The translations under genes were made by a program, and so were the position numbers. A DNA stretch of 64,000 bases from Chlamydiales bacterium. Lineage in GTDB: Bacteria; Chlamydiota; Chlamydiia; Chlamydiales; JAJFMA01. Location of the stretch: assembly GCA_030679955.1 (NCBI GenBank), contig JAUXSF010000036.1, positions 1 through 64,000 of the forward strand. Direction: 5' to 3'. Below, piece after piece: positions 18,259 to 27,503 of this stretch. The notes under the pieces were generated by a model that was given only the letters and a program-made list of their open reading frames with translations, had not been told where the DNA came from and ran no database searches. The first letter of the stretch is position 1, and each line of letters begins with the position of its first letter.

Positions 18259-19458
18259 CTAGCGCCGGCTGGCTGCTACCGCTTCGATGGCCTCTATAAC
18301 GTAACCGATGTTTTGAGGATTCAGCCCAGCGACATTGATACGCCCATCATCTGGACAGTAAATGGCGTATTCACTGCGTAACAACTGTACCTGATCGTGA
18401 TCCAAAAATCCGTAAGAGAACAGGCCTCTTTGGCTCACTAACACGTTATAGTCACAGCCATGACCTTTAGCACAGAGGCCGGAGGCCAGAACTTTACGCA
18501 TTTCCGTGATACGCTGACGCATACTTTCGAGCTCATTTAACCACTCATTGCGCAGACTTTCCGACTGAAGAATGGTGGTGACAAGGCGCGCACCGTGCGT
18601 GGGGGGATTAGACCAGTTAGCACGAATAATAGTCTTGAGCTGGCGGCCCACAACATCTGCAGAAGTGGCATCTACAGTAACCACCGCTAGAAAACCGACG
18701 CGCTCACCGTATAATCCGAAGTTTTTAGCGCAAGAATAGGCGATAAGTAGTTCATGACCTTGCTCAGCGAAGTAGCGCACAGAGTAAGCATCGGCATCAA
18801 GACCATCGCCAAGACCCTGATAGGCCAGATCAAAGAATGGTATGAGATGGTGCTTTTTAACGAGCTTGCTCAACTCATGCCATTGTTCATGGGTTAAATC
18901 TACCCCTGTGGGGTTATGACAGCATCCATGTAACAGCACTACAGAGCCTGCAGGCATTTGTGTAAAAGCTTGGCACATGCCGGCAAAGTCAATGCCTTGG
19001 CTAGCGCGATCGTAATAGGGATAGTTTTCGACTTTGAGACCTGCGCGGGAAAAGACGCTCTTATGATTCGCCCAGGTGGGTGTAGAGAGGTAAATGGAGC
19101 GAGGTCCACCCAAACTTAGGTATTCGCCACCCATGCGTAAGGCACCGGTACCACCGATCATTTGGGCGCCGAACATATGTAGCTTTGGGGTCAGATCGCC
19201 AAAAACAAGCTGCTTAACAGCCTGTACGAAGTCAGCATCCCCGTCAATGGGCAAGTATTCTTTATTTAGCTTCTTTTCGAGCAGAATTGTCTCTGCAGCG
19301 GTGATGCTAGGCAGCACGAGGGGTTGACCTGCAGCCGTGCGGTAAGCGCCTACGCCGAGATTAACCTTGTTTGGCCGCGCGTCTTTACGAAAGGCAACGT
19401 TGAGGCCTAAGATTGGGTCATCAGGTGGAATCCATTCACTCACAGGAAAGTTAGCCAT
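18259..19458 (-). CDS. tyrB: aspartate/aromatic aminotransferase (class I, Ia subgroup)
   Basis: A 399-residue PLP enzyme of the AspC/TyrB type. It shows NLGVGAYR near residue 33, the PLP lysine in SCAKNFGLYGERVG and NPTGVDLT in the cofactor site. It exchanges amino groups between aspartate or aromatic amino acids and 2-oxoglutarate. Length and motifs are normal. A chlamydial tyrB-mreC pair supports orthology to the Chlamydia gene. The start at 19458 (MANFPVSEW) matches family length. Confidence 0.92.
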   Translation of the reverse strand: MANFPVSEWIPPDDPILGLNVAFRKDARPNKVNLGVGAYRTAAGQPLVLPSITAAETILLEKKLNKEYLPIDGDADFVQAVKQLVFGDLTPKLHMFGAQMIGGTGALRMGGEYLSLGGPRSIYLSTPTWANHKSVFSRAGLKVENYPYYDRASQGIDFAGMCQAFTQMPAGSVVLLHGCCHNPTGVDLTHEQWHELSKLVKKHHLIPFFDLAYQGLGDGLDADAYSVRYFAEQGHELLIAYSCAKNFGLYGERVGFLAVVTVDATSADVVGRQLKTIIRANWSNPPTHGARLVTTILQSESLRNEWLNELESMRQRITEMRKVLASGLCAKGHGCDYNVLVSQRGLFSYGFLDHDQVQLLRSEYAIYCPDDGRINVAGLNPQNIGYVIEAIEAVAASRR

Positions 19459-19516
19459 AAAATACGCTCACAAAATGCTGTTAAGGCAACATCATAACAG
19501 GAGAACAGGAATTTTT

Positions 19517-19600
19517 ACCACAGAGATCACAGAGGCTAATCGCGCCGCGATTAGCTGAAAGACTCTGGATTTTCTTTGCTCCTCGGCGCCTTTGCGTTAA
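19517..19600. repeat. composite dispersed repeat with central palindrome
   Basis: ACCACAGAGATCACAGAGG (19517-19535) and CCTCGGCGCCTTTGCGTTAA (19581-19600) are opposite-facing copies of the dispersed repeat. Between them lies a near-perfect palindrome, CTAATCGCG C CGCGATTAG (19536-19554). The whole resembles a small non-autonomous element. It sits just upstream of the tRNA promoter. Confidence 0.65.
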
Positions 19601-19624
19601 AATCTCCTACCACTTCGCGCCCCC

Positions 19625-19653
19625 TTGCTTTTTTATTGTGGCTACCGTACTAT
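19625..19653 (+). promoter_or_regulatory. promoter of the tRNA-Ala gene
   Basis: TTGCTT (19625-19630), a 17-base spacer and TACTAT (19648-19653) stand 17 bases before the first base of the tRNA. Confidence 0.65.
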
Positions 19654-19670
19654 TGGGAGTCTCCTTTTTA

Positions 19671-19743
19671 GGGGCGTTAGCTCAGTTGGTAGAGCGCAAC
19701 AATGGCATTGTTGAGGTCAACGGTTCGACCCCGTTACGCTCCA
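19671..19743 (+). tRNA. tRNA-Ala (anticodon GGC)
   Basis: All four arms form: acceptor GGGGCGT/ACGCTCC, D-stem GCTC/GAGC, anticodon stem CAACA/TGTTG around loop ATGGCAT, and T-stem AACGG/CCGTT around TTCGACC. The anticodon is GGC (reads GCC/GCU). The G3-U70 pair that identifies alanine tRNAs is present. The 3' CCA is not encoded. The last 10 bases overlap the 3' end of the converging RHS gene. Confidence 0.96.
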
Positions 19744-22700
19744 TCCCTTACCATTCTCAGTGTACTATCTCTCTCCGATGGGTCATAAAGCGAAACAAAT
19801 CGTCGACCTAGCTCTTCTAGCACAGCTCCATAGATCGGCCCGCAGAATTTATGGTCGTCGACAAATAGAATACCCTTATGACTTAGAAAAATGACCCCTG
19901 TGCCTTGCATCATGGCATTGAAGTAGGCAAAGGCATCTGCCCCCATCGCCACGATATCTAGGGAGCTGACATAATTACTTACGCTGAGAAAGCCTTCATT
20001 AGCCAGAACTTTGGCGGAGCCAAAGGTCGTCACACGAATCATCTTCAGCTCATCTGGCTCCATAAGGCGTTTGGCGCAGGCTGTCTCAGCGCCACCTAGG
20101 CTATGAGCATAATGAATAATCAATCCACCATGCCCTATTCCACCCACTTCACTGATAAGTTCACGCCATCCATCCGCCAAAGCAACCGCTGTGGGTGATG
20201 TCCAACCTAGCAGTGTGGGAACAATGGCAAATATATCGCCCGTCCAGCCAGCTGTAGGCCGATATGTGTAGTGCACATTGACACCGCCATGTGTTTTGGA
20301 GATGAGCTGCGCAGCCTCTAAAGCGGCTTCTCGGTCGTTTAATACGCCGTTGACATGCGAGATTCGAACGCTATCATTAAACTCCCCGGAACCTACCACA
20401 CCAAACTCCACCGGTTCGCCATGTAGGCCAGCTAACAAGAACAGCGTGGGACCGATCATTTCGTTGGCAACGAAGCGGAAGTCGTCCATGATGTCGTCAA
20501 AAAGATTTGTTTTGAAGGCAGAAAGAGATTGCGAGAAGGCATTAAATTGGCGATAGCAATACATCGCGGTGGATTTGGCTCCCTGCCAAGCAGCATACAT
20601 TGAAAACAGGCCTTGCGGATCGATAAGCGAAAGCGGGTTGTTGTGTACATAGATATAGCGATTAGGTCCATCGGCTGTACCAAGGGGGTCGGGGGTAAGC
20701 CAGCGCCCTGCGGCAGGATCATAATCACGACAGCCAAAGTGAATAATCCCAACTTCACTATCAACACGTTTACTACTGAATCTCCATGGGCTAAGAGCCT
20801 CTTCAATAACTTCTCCGAAGCTATCATAGAGAACTTCTTCACCGAAGGCGCCATATCGGTAACACTCTGCGGCAGACCCATCGGAATCGACTAGGCATAC
20901 AATATTGCCTCTGCAGTCGTGGATGGGGGCGTAAACTTCTCCCTGCAACTCAATTGCCACAGCAGCGCCAACATCGCCGCTTAAGCCCTGTCCTAAAACA
21001 CGCAGTTCTACAAGGTTGCCCTTCTCATCGACACTTCCGATTTCCTTATCACCATCGTAAAGGTAGCGCACTTTCGTAGGATGGTCGCCCTGCCAAGAGG
21101 TTTTGGAGAGGCGTCGATTGAATGCATCATAGGTATAAGAAACCCTTGGACGTCCAGAAACACTGATTTCAACCAGACGGTTCATTGCATCATAACGCAG
21201 GTGCTGCTGTTCGCCATCCACCACGCGCTTTACAACATTGCCATTAGAATCCACGTCATGGAGCTTTAGACCTTCTATACGGTTGCTGGCTGCATCATAG
21301 GAGTATGTGCGGTTGATAACGCCTGATTCTTCCGACAAACGATTGAATCCATCATATTTGTAGGCCACTGTATAGCGTCCGTGCAAATCCCAAATGCGAG
21401 AGCTCAGCATGTTCCCACGGTTGTCACGAGAATCAATGCGTTGACTCCACCATTTGGATGTCACCTCTGAACATCGTCCCGCATCGTCCCAGGCGAGCGT
21501 TGCCGTGCCAGCATTAAGCGGCTGAATCATTTGTGTGGGACGTCCGTCGTCGCCAAAGCGTGTGTAACGATGCGAGTAAAGTACATTGCCATTAGTATCA
21601 TGACGCTCAACAGCAATAAGCCGAGCTGCATCATAGGTGTAGCTAATGCTTGAGGCATCTGGCAGCATCAACGTAGCCAAGCGTCCCTGATGATCGTAGC
21701 TTTTTAATATATCCAGGTTATCGCCTAAGACGTCACGGGTGATCATACCTAAGGGATGGTACTCTTTGGCGGAAATCACTCCGGTTAAATGATCCGTTAC
21801 TTCAATAGGTCGGTGTTGTTGGTCGTAGCGGTAGCTATAATCAATTGAATTATCCGAGGAGTAAACTCGTTCCATGCGTCCAAAGTCATCGTAGGCTATA
21901 CTTAGCGCCTGGCCATCGGGACGTGTTGTCTGTGATAGCTGTCCCAAGCTATTGTACTCGTAATAGCTGTGGGCAGCTTGTGGCGTTCCGGCATGCTCAA
22001 TAGCTTGCTCAAGGCGTCCTAATGGTCCATGGCGATACTGTGTGAGGTCACCATTCAAATTAGCTTCAACCACATGACCGGCCGCATCGTAGCGATAGCT
22101 AGCAATGCTAACGACACGTCCAAAGCTATCGATAACTTGCTGTTCAGCGACATGCCCTAGCACGTTGTAGGTCGTGACTGTTGTGATGCCTTGCTCGTCC
22201 GTAGCCTTCACTTGTAAAACGCGCTGCCCTTGTGCATTGATATGAGAAAAGTCTTCGTCGACATGAAGAGCCTTTTCATCACGCGCGGGAGGCAGTATTT
22301 CCATGATCCCTTTTTCCATGGAATCTAAAAGGCGGCAAGCTATCGGGCTGCCATTGCTATCCCGCTCGATCTGCATGGAGATAGCATCTTCCTGTTCTCC
22401 ATACCACTGCTTGGCGCCGATGACTTGGCTGCGCTTATCATATTCATATTGGAGCTCTGAGCTTCCGCCTTCCCACTCCAACACCATGGAGGCGATACGC
22501 CCCGCAGCATCATGTTCATAGCGTGTACGTCTGCCGGTGGGGTCGGTGACGCTAACTAAATCAAAAGGATCATAGGTGGCAGAAGCAGTAATTGCTTCGC
22601 CAGATCTTCCGGAAAGTGTTTTCTCAATTACACGGGATAGAAAATCACGCTTATAGTCGGTCACAACACCATTGCGCGCAACATGCCGCTCCAGATTGCC

Positions 22701-24650
22701 GTTGGATTGGTAGTCAAAATGTTCATGAGTACCATCAGGATAGGAGATATCCGTGGGATTACCGCTTACATGATATTGAATCTCCATCGCGTATCCGTTT
22801 GGATCGACAATTTTCACTACACGGTCATTGGCATCATACTTGCGTGTGATGGTGGGTGATTTACCATCTAGTGCAGGGAAAATGGTCTGGACAAGACGTC
22901 CATGATCATCATAAACGTAGCGCGTTTCGTTACCATAGATGTCACGACTTGCTATACGCCTGCCTAGGTTATCGTAGCGATAGCTCTGATGAAAGGTTCG
23001 TTTCTTTTCATCGGTGAGGTCGGTGGCTATCACGCGTCCAGCAAGGTCGTAGGTAGACTTGATGGAGGTTCCCTTAGCTGAGTCGCGGGCATGCACGACT
23101 CTGCCAACAGCATCATATCGGTACTGACGAATGCCATCACTCTCATTGGAGGCGCTGGAAACTTGGCCCTTTTGATCATAGCTAAAGCGTGTCGTGTGGT
23201 AACACATGCCTTCGGAATCAACCAAATGACGCTCTAATACCCTGCCATGGTTATCATACGAAAGAAGAGTCGTCTTTTGGATCTTTTCTTCATTGGTCTC
23301 TTGATCTAGATATTTCTCATCAAACAACAGAGGCTTGCTACCAGCGTAAATGGCGCTGAAGCAGCGCCTTTGAGTCATTCCAGCTAACTGTTCGGGATTT
23401 ACGTCGACACCATCATCAATGGTGGCATCAATAAGCTGACCAGAACTGTTATACTTGTAATGGTAGCGAAGGCGAATGCCCTCTTGATCAGAAATGAGCT
23501 TCGTTTCTACTAGGTCTGTGTCATTCAGATAGGTAAATTCAGTGGAGGTTTCCGCGTCAAACCGTTTGACAACTCGATGTAGGCTATCATATTCGTATTG
23601 AACCTCATGACCCGAACCTTGAGTTTCTGTGATAACGTTACCAAATGAATCATAAGAAAAACGGTGGGTACATTGATCTTGCAGGAAACAAGCTTCCAGT
23701 AATCCCGAAGAGGACCACTTAAAAGCTTCTATACGATAGGGCTCTTCTGAACTCCTACCAAAAGATTTTTTGCTAACAATGTTACCAAAGGCGTCATGAT
23801 TAAATCGTATTAAACCGCCTTCAGCATCTATGACGTCGGTGTGATCCAGTTCAAAACGATACTGAGCCAAAACCACGGGGGTCTCGTCATGACCGATGGG
23901 GGCCTCTAGTTTGGCGACCTTTCCTGCTTCATATGTAAACGCTACATAATAGCCGTCGGGTTGAGTGTAACGCGTCAGCTTGCCTTCCTCATCATAAGAA
24001 CAAAGAATACCGTCAACCGCTACCAAATGTTCGTTATCATCGAACTGATAGGAGACTGTAAGCCCATCGCTGCCGTCTATGTGTATCGCTCGACCTTCAT
24101 ATCGGTAGCTTAACCAAGTTAGCGCTTCGACGCCCGCCTGATGTTGTACGCGCTCCAGACGGCCTTCTTTGTCATATTCAAAAGTGATCTGGGTGCCGTT
24201 AGCTTGCTTTTCGCTTTTGAGTCGATAGAGATCCTGCTTAGAGCTGGCTTCGTAAACACGCCTTTCAACCCCAGCTACAAGCAACTTATAAAGATTATTG
24301 TCAGAATCGAAAAAAGTAGTGTAATTTCCGGAGTAATTATGAGCGGTAAAGGTATCGCCTGTCTGAGCAATGCGCTTTGGCTGATCGCCATCAAATTCCC
24401 AGCTGGTACCATCAATATTACGAATAGTAATAGTTTTGCGGTCAACTTGTAGGGTAGGTTTAAAAGAAGGATTTGCTAGCTGGCGCCTAAGTTGCCCAGC
24501 CGAGGATGGTAGAGGAGTCGGGGCCCGCACTTCCCCCGTAGTCACGTTCACAAGGCCATGGCTCCAAGGGTCGAGCTTCCCCGCTGCCTCGATTAGTAAA
24601 GGCAAAAATAGAGCGATCACTAGCGTAAAAGCTAATAGCAAACGGCGCAT
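19734..24650 (-). CDS. secreted RHS/YD-repeat protein with lipase-like C-terminal domain
   Basis: A 1638-residue protein: signal peptide (about 1-22), a long array of YD repeats (for example YRYDNLGRRIASRD and RYVYDDHGRLV) through about residue 1290, then the RHS core ending at SLIDPQG (about 1347). The 291-residue tail carries HYAHSLGG, a GxSxG-like nucleophile elbow (Ser about 1517), with SSLDIV (Asp about 1565) and DDHKF (His about 1600) in the right order for a Ser-Asp-His triad. It may match the chlamydial DUF687 family, which I cannot verify. RHS shells encapsulate toxic tails. No immunity gene lies downstream, where the tRNA converges. I infer a host-directed enzyme. Confidence 0.88.
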   Translation of the reverse strand: MRRLLLAFTLVIALFLPLLIEAAGKLDPWSHGLVNVTTGEVRAPTPLPSSAGQLRRQLANPSFKPTLQVDRKTITIRNIDGTSWEFDGDQPKRIAQTGDTFTAHNYSGNYTTFFDSDNNLYKLLVAGVERRVYEASSKQDLYRLKSEKQANGTQITFEYDKEGRLERVQHQAGVEALTWLSYRYEGRAIHIDGSDGLTVSYQFDDNEHLVAVDGILCSYDEEGKLTRYTQPDGYYVAFTYEAGKVAKLEAPIGHDETPVVLAQYRFELDHTDVIDAEGGLIRFNHDAFGNIVSKKSFGRSSEEPYRIEAFKWSSSGLLEACFLQDQCTHRFSYDSFGNVITETQGSGHEVQYEYDSLHRVVKRFDAETSTEFTYLNDTDLVETKLISDQEGIRLRYHYKYNSSGQLIDATIDDGVDVNPEQLAGMTQRRCFSAIYAGSKPLLFDEKYLDQETNEEKIQKTTLLSYDNHGRVLERHLVDSEGMCYHTTRFSYDQKGQVSSASNESDGIRQYRYDAVGRVVHARDSAKGTSIKSTYDLAGRVIATDLTDEKKRTFHQSYRYDNLGRRIASRDIYGNETRYVYDDHGRLVQTIFPALDGKSPTITRKYDANDRVVKIVDPNGYAMEIQYHVSGNPTDISYPDGTHEHFDYQSNGNLERHVARNGVVTDYKRDFLSRVIEKTLSGRSGEAITASATYDPFDLVSVTDPTGRRTRYEHDAAGRIASMVLEWEGGSSELQYEYDKRSQVIGAKQWYGEQEDAISMQIERDSNGSPIACRLLDSMEKGIMEILPPARDEKALHVDEDFSHINAQGQRVLQVKATDEQGITTVTTYNVLGHVAEQQVIDSFGRVVSIASYRYDAAGHVVEANLNGDLTQYRHGPLGRLEQAIEHAGTPQAAHSYYEYNSLGQLSQTTRPDGQALSIAYDDFGRMERVYSSDNSIDYSYRYDQQHRPIEVTDHLTGVISAKEYHPLGMITRDVLGDNLDILKSYDHQGRLATLMLPDASSISYTYDAARLIAVERHDTNGNVLYSHRYTRFGDDGRPTQMIQPLNAGTATLAWDDAGRCSEVTSKWWSQRIDSRDNRGNMLSSRIWDLHGRYTVAYKYDGFNRLSEESGVINRTYSYDAASNRIEGLKLHDVDSNGNVVKRVVDGEQQHLRYDAMNRLVEISVSGRPRVSYTYDAFNRRLSKTSWQGDHPTKVRYLYDGDKEIGSVDEKGNLVELRVLGQGLSGDVGAAVAIELQGEVYAPIHDCRGNIVCLVDSDGSAAECYRYGAFGEEVLYDSFGEVIEEALSPWRFSSKRVDSEVGIIHFGCRDYDPAAGRWLTPDPLGTADGPNRYIYVHNNPLSLIDPQGLFSMYAAWQGAKSTAMYCYRQFNAFSQSLSAFKTNLFDDIMDDFRFVANEMIGPTLFLLAGLHGEPVEFGVVGSGEFNDSVRISHVNGVLNDREAALEAAQLISKTHGGVNVHYTYRPTAGWTGDIFAIVPTLLGWTSPTAVALADGWRELISEVGGIGHGGLIIHYAHSLGGAETACAKRLMEPDELKMIRVTTFGSAKVLANEGFLSVSNYVSSLDIVAMGADAFAYFNAMMQGTGVIFLSHKGILFVDDHKFCGPIYGAVLEELGRRFVSLYDPSERDSTLRMVRDGA

Positions 24651-24838
24651 GTCCCCTCCCCAGGTTCCACTAGGTGGAATATTTTACCTCATTATCCTAT
24701 TGTCTTGCAATGACCTACGAATTTTTTGGAATAATGGAAGAAAGGGTTATACCTAAAGGCGCAGCTCTGCACTTTACGCTGATGACTTCAGGACTTTCGA
24801 CTAAGGTCCACTTAAGAATTGCGTGGTAAATTCATGAA

Positions 24839-24864
24839 AGTGCCTAACCAGATAGTTAGGCACT
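24839..24864 (-). terminator. terminator hairpin after the CPBP gene
   Basis: AGTGCCTAAC pairs with GTTAGGCACT (10 bp, loop CAGATA), 9 bases beyond the stop of the minus-strand CPBP gene. On the minus strand a short TTTC follows. Confidence 0.6.
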
Positions 24865-24872
24865 GTATTATG

Positions 24873-25667
24873 CTAACAACTCAATAATATAGGAGAAATT
24901 GCAATTATGTTGTTGGTAATATGAGCACCCATAGCCCCAAGAAGCCCAGCTCTGCTTTCTTTAAGAGCACCTAAAACGATTCCCAATACGAATGTGGAAG
25001 CTAGCTGCATGTCAACGTAGGAAGATGGCAGTGCTCCATAATTTGGTATGTGGATAGCAGAAAATAATACTGCGGTCAGGACGATACGAGCCACTTTTGC
25101 AATATTTGAATCGAGTGCAGTCTCTGTTCCTGGTGCAATTTTTTTAGCAATATACTTGGGAACACGCGTCAAAAAAACATCCTGTATTAGACCGCGAAAG
25201 ATAACCTCTTCTATTATGGGTGCGTTTATCCCAATACCCTCTAATAGCGCTGCTTTTAGAAGAGGTACTGAGCGCTGAAATACAGGAATGTCTTGATAAA
25301 GGTTCGACTGGCGTACGAATTCTTTCACCGGACAGATTGCATTTGCAGATTCTACAATCCCATTTAAACCATTTCCTCCCACCATGGCCACCCAGTTTGC
25401 TATGGGCGCCGTAGGAATGAGTTCCACCCTACCCAATCCCAATTTCTCGATTATAGAATCACCTATAAAAGCAGGTGAAGATTTAATAATAGTAGCGGCT
25501 ACTCCTAGGCCAAATTTTTTTACAATATTGCCTACTCCATATGCCATTCGAACACACAAGTTTGGGGACTTGCTCGCGTTCAATTGGGGTGATGGTGCAA
25601 GCGGCTCGGCAACCTCGCTATGTACTTTTATAGCGGGCTGGCTTCTAATTCTTAATTCTGTGTTCAT
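24873..25667 (-). CDS. CPBP-family intramembrane metalloprotease (CAAX/Abi type)
   Basis: A polytopic membrane protein of about 264 residues with the family motifs in order: EEVIFRGL (glutamate pair and Arg), FSAIH and HITNN. Members are membrane-embedded proteases related to eukaryotic Rce1; bacterial ones include bacteriocin self-immunity proteins and abortive infection proteins. Substrate unknown here. The ATG at 25667 follows TTGGAG by 7 bases and is preferred over the upstream TTG at 25679. It lies upstream of the RHS gene on the same strand but is separated by a terminator hairpin, so shared transcription is unlikely. Confidence 0.85.
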   Translation of the reverse strand: MNTELRIRSQPAIKVHSEVAEPLAPSPQLNASKSPNLCVRMAYGVGNIVKKFGLGVAATIIKSSPAFIGDSIIEKLGLGRVELIPTAPIANWVAMVGGNGLNGIVESANAICPVKEFVRQSNLYQDIPVFQRSVPLLKAALLEGIGINAPIIEEVIFRGLIQDVFLTRVPKYIAKKIAPGTETALDSNIAKVARIVLTAVLFSAIHIPNYGALPSSYVDMQLASTFVLGIVLGALKESRAGLLGAMGAHITNNIIAISPILLSC

Positions 25668-25679
25668 TAACAACTCCAA

Positions 25680-26037
25680 GTATAATGCTATTTTAATACA
25701 AATATATGACTAATTTATATTAGGGTATTTAGTAAATCCTCGTAAACTTTAAGTAACATGTTATTAAAAGTCAAATCATAATAAACTATTATGGGACTAT
25801 TTAGTTCGTCTGAGCCAATAGAGAGCATTTTTTTAACAAAAGAGAAAAATGTTCCTTCTGCTCTAGGATTAACCCTCGCGTCCTATGAATGGACGAAGTG
25901 AAAAGACATCGGTCCATCGGAGTTACTTAAATAAGCGTTGCGGCAGTGTTTTATATCGTCGTCCACTGCATCCATAAAGCTGCACGGTATTGTGCTTGGC
26001 TTTGCGTTAATTACCGCGCCATGTCTATGTTGGAAAC
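25680..26037. other. AT-rich intergenic region without a gene
   Basis: Apart from the leaders of the two divergent genes and a fragment CTTTGCGTTAA near 26000 that resembles one end of the dispersed repeat, I see nothing here: no long frame, hairpin or RNA gene. Confidence 0.5.
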
Positions 26038-26934
26038 ATGGAACCTAAAGAACGTTCAAGTTTACCTCCACCCATCTGCGGATCACACCGCGAGCCACCC
26101 AAAATAAGCAGGGCCTCCTCTCCGGCTCGCCTAGAATCCATACATATCTCCTATATAGAACCAATTCCGTTGCATATCAGAATCAACGAGGCGATGTTGG
26201 AGGTTACAAAAAGATGTACAAACGACCTCGACAACCTTAATTCAGAGTTTGGATGGAGCACGGTCAAGCAGGATAGTACTGTGTTATGGCAAAAATGGAT
26301 TAAGCACAGAGTAGACCATAAGGGGAACGTTTGGGTGCCAGATGACCCAATCTCATTCGAGGTATACGAGCGTGAATTTAGCCTTGAGCATGAAGCGCCT
26401 CTTACGCCGTATGGCACCCTGACTAAGCAAATGAATTATGATGTCACACGCGGTATAATTGTAGACTCACTAGATTTAAATGCGGAAATAGAAGCGAAAC
26501 GGGGAGAGGTGGTCTGGGGACATATTAAAGATAAAATAGAACTGGAAACAGGCCTAAATCCTGACATAGCAAGGAACATCGCTCTCTATGCAATCTCTGG
26601 CATGGCTCAAAATTTCGAAGGGCCTACTCTCAACCGTATCAAAAAGTATGCCCGAGAGGTATTCTATGAAAATGAACTGATCGATTTAAAGGATAGTTTG
26701 GAAGTATCCCAAGCAACCACTGATCCAAGAACGTTCACCACCGAAGTGATCAACGATCGCGCCCTCCAAGTCATAGGAACCCATTCGGTAGCTTTGAAGG
26801 TCGCCCCAAGCAATTTAAGCGATCCGTATACCTTGGGGACTATTGTGACAAAACGAACATACATCATTAGCTTCAATGAGGGAAAATATCACGCTTCTCG
26901 TCAGCCTGATATCTATATAATAGGAATCTCATGA
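26038..26934 (+). CDS. hypothetical soluble protein heading the trk operon
   Basis: A 298-residue protein with no signal peptide or membrane segment. The first 45 residues are Pro/Ser/Arg-rich and look disordered; the rest is mixed, with a beta-rich end (TYIISFNEGKYHASRQPDIYIIGIS). I do not recognise the family. The stop overlaps the next start in an ATGA (26931-26934), so it is translationally coupled to the membrane protein and trkA. The ribosome binding site (TTGGAAA just before ATG) is weak. A role in ion homeostasis is suggested only by position. Confidence 0.7.
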   Translation: MEPKERSSLPPPICGSHREPPKISRASSPARLESIHISYIEPIPLHIRINEAMLEVTKRCTNDLDNLNSEFGWSTVKQDSTVLWQKWIKHRVDHKGNVWVPDDPISFEVYEREFSLEHEAPLTPYGTLTKQMNYDVTRGIIVDSLDLNAEIEAKRGEVVWGHIKDKIELETGLNPDIARNIALYAISGMAQNFEGPTLNRIKKYAREVFYENELIDLKDSLEVSQATTDPRTFTTEVINDRALQVIGTHSVALKVAPSNLSDPYTLGTIVTKRTYIISFNEGKYHASRQPDIYIIGIS

Positions 26935-27503
26935 CCCTCTTAGTCCCTTTCTGGTCGACTCTCATGGGAGCAATACTCGCCCTGATGACATTTGGAGTTA
27001 TCGTACCCAACGAAGATGGTCCCTGGGAAACTGTAGAAGCGGTAATGCTCAGCCTAACCTTAATTTGCTATCTTTGGTACATCGTCAGCAGCTGGAACAA
27101 GTTGCCGAAAATGGCTATTCCAACACTTATCCTGTTTGCTCTGCTCATCGTCGCTGGGTTAGGCGAAGAGACTAAATGGGGCATAGGGTGGTCAGTAAAA
27201 GACACTTATGATCTTCACCAATTTGACAATGTCGTTGTTCATGCTCTTCTAATAGTCTACGGCGTTATGCTCCCCCTTTTTGCTTTCATTTTTTTCAAGG
27301 TACGCTATGCTCTAGATCAAGTGCGCCTACCCTGGCCACACCTTGCTTTCAGCCCTTGGATTGTGCTCGTGCTTGTGTCTGAGCCTTTTCTAGGAAGTGA
27401 GGCCCGGGAAATCATGCTGTATATGCTATTCCTGGGAGCGGTGCTATTTAGTACCAGCCGCTGGCGCAAAGATTTGCACTCGGTAAAGGACCGCATTGCA
27501 TGA
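26931..27503 (+). CDS. hypothetical polytopic membrane protein in trk operon
   Basis: A 190-residue protein with about six hydrophobic segments and short loops. GLGEETKWG in the middle holds two acidic residues at a membrane edge. No family recognised. Both ends overlap neighbours by 4 bases in ATGA arrangements (26931 and 27500), so it is made from the same message as the 298-residue protein and TrkA. Small membrane proteins in Trk operons could be accessory subunits; that is inference. Confidence 0.75.
   Translation: MTLLVPFWSTLMGAILALMTFGVIVPNEDGPWETVEAVMLSLTLICYLWYIVSSWNKLPKMAIPTLILFALLIVAGLGEETKWGIGWSVKDTYDLHQFDNVVVHALLIVYGVMLPLFAFIFFKVRYALDQVRLPWPHLAFSPWIVLVLVSEPFLGSEAREIMLYMLFLGAVLFSTSRWRKDLHSVKDRIA

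Noticed and set aside
24650-24900. A second attachment site matching the tRNA-Ala 3' end
   Set aside because: Only short chance matches (such as TTTACGCT) were found, with none long enough to be an att site.
25680-26037. Small RNA or coding gene in the AT-rich gap
   Set aside because: Short frames only (the best about 30 codons, without a ribosome binding site) and no stable hairpin with a T-run.
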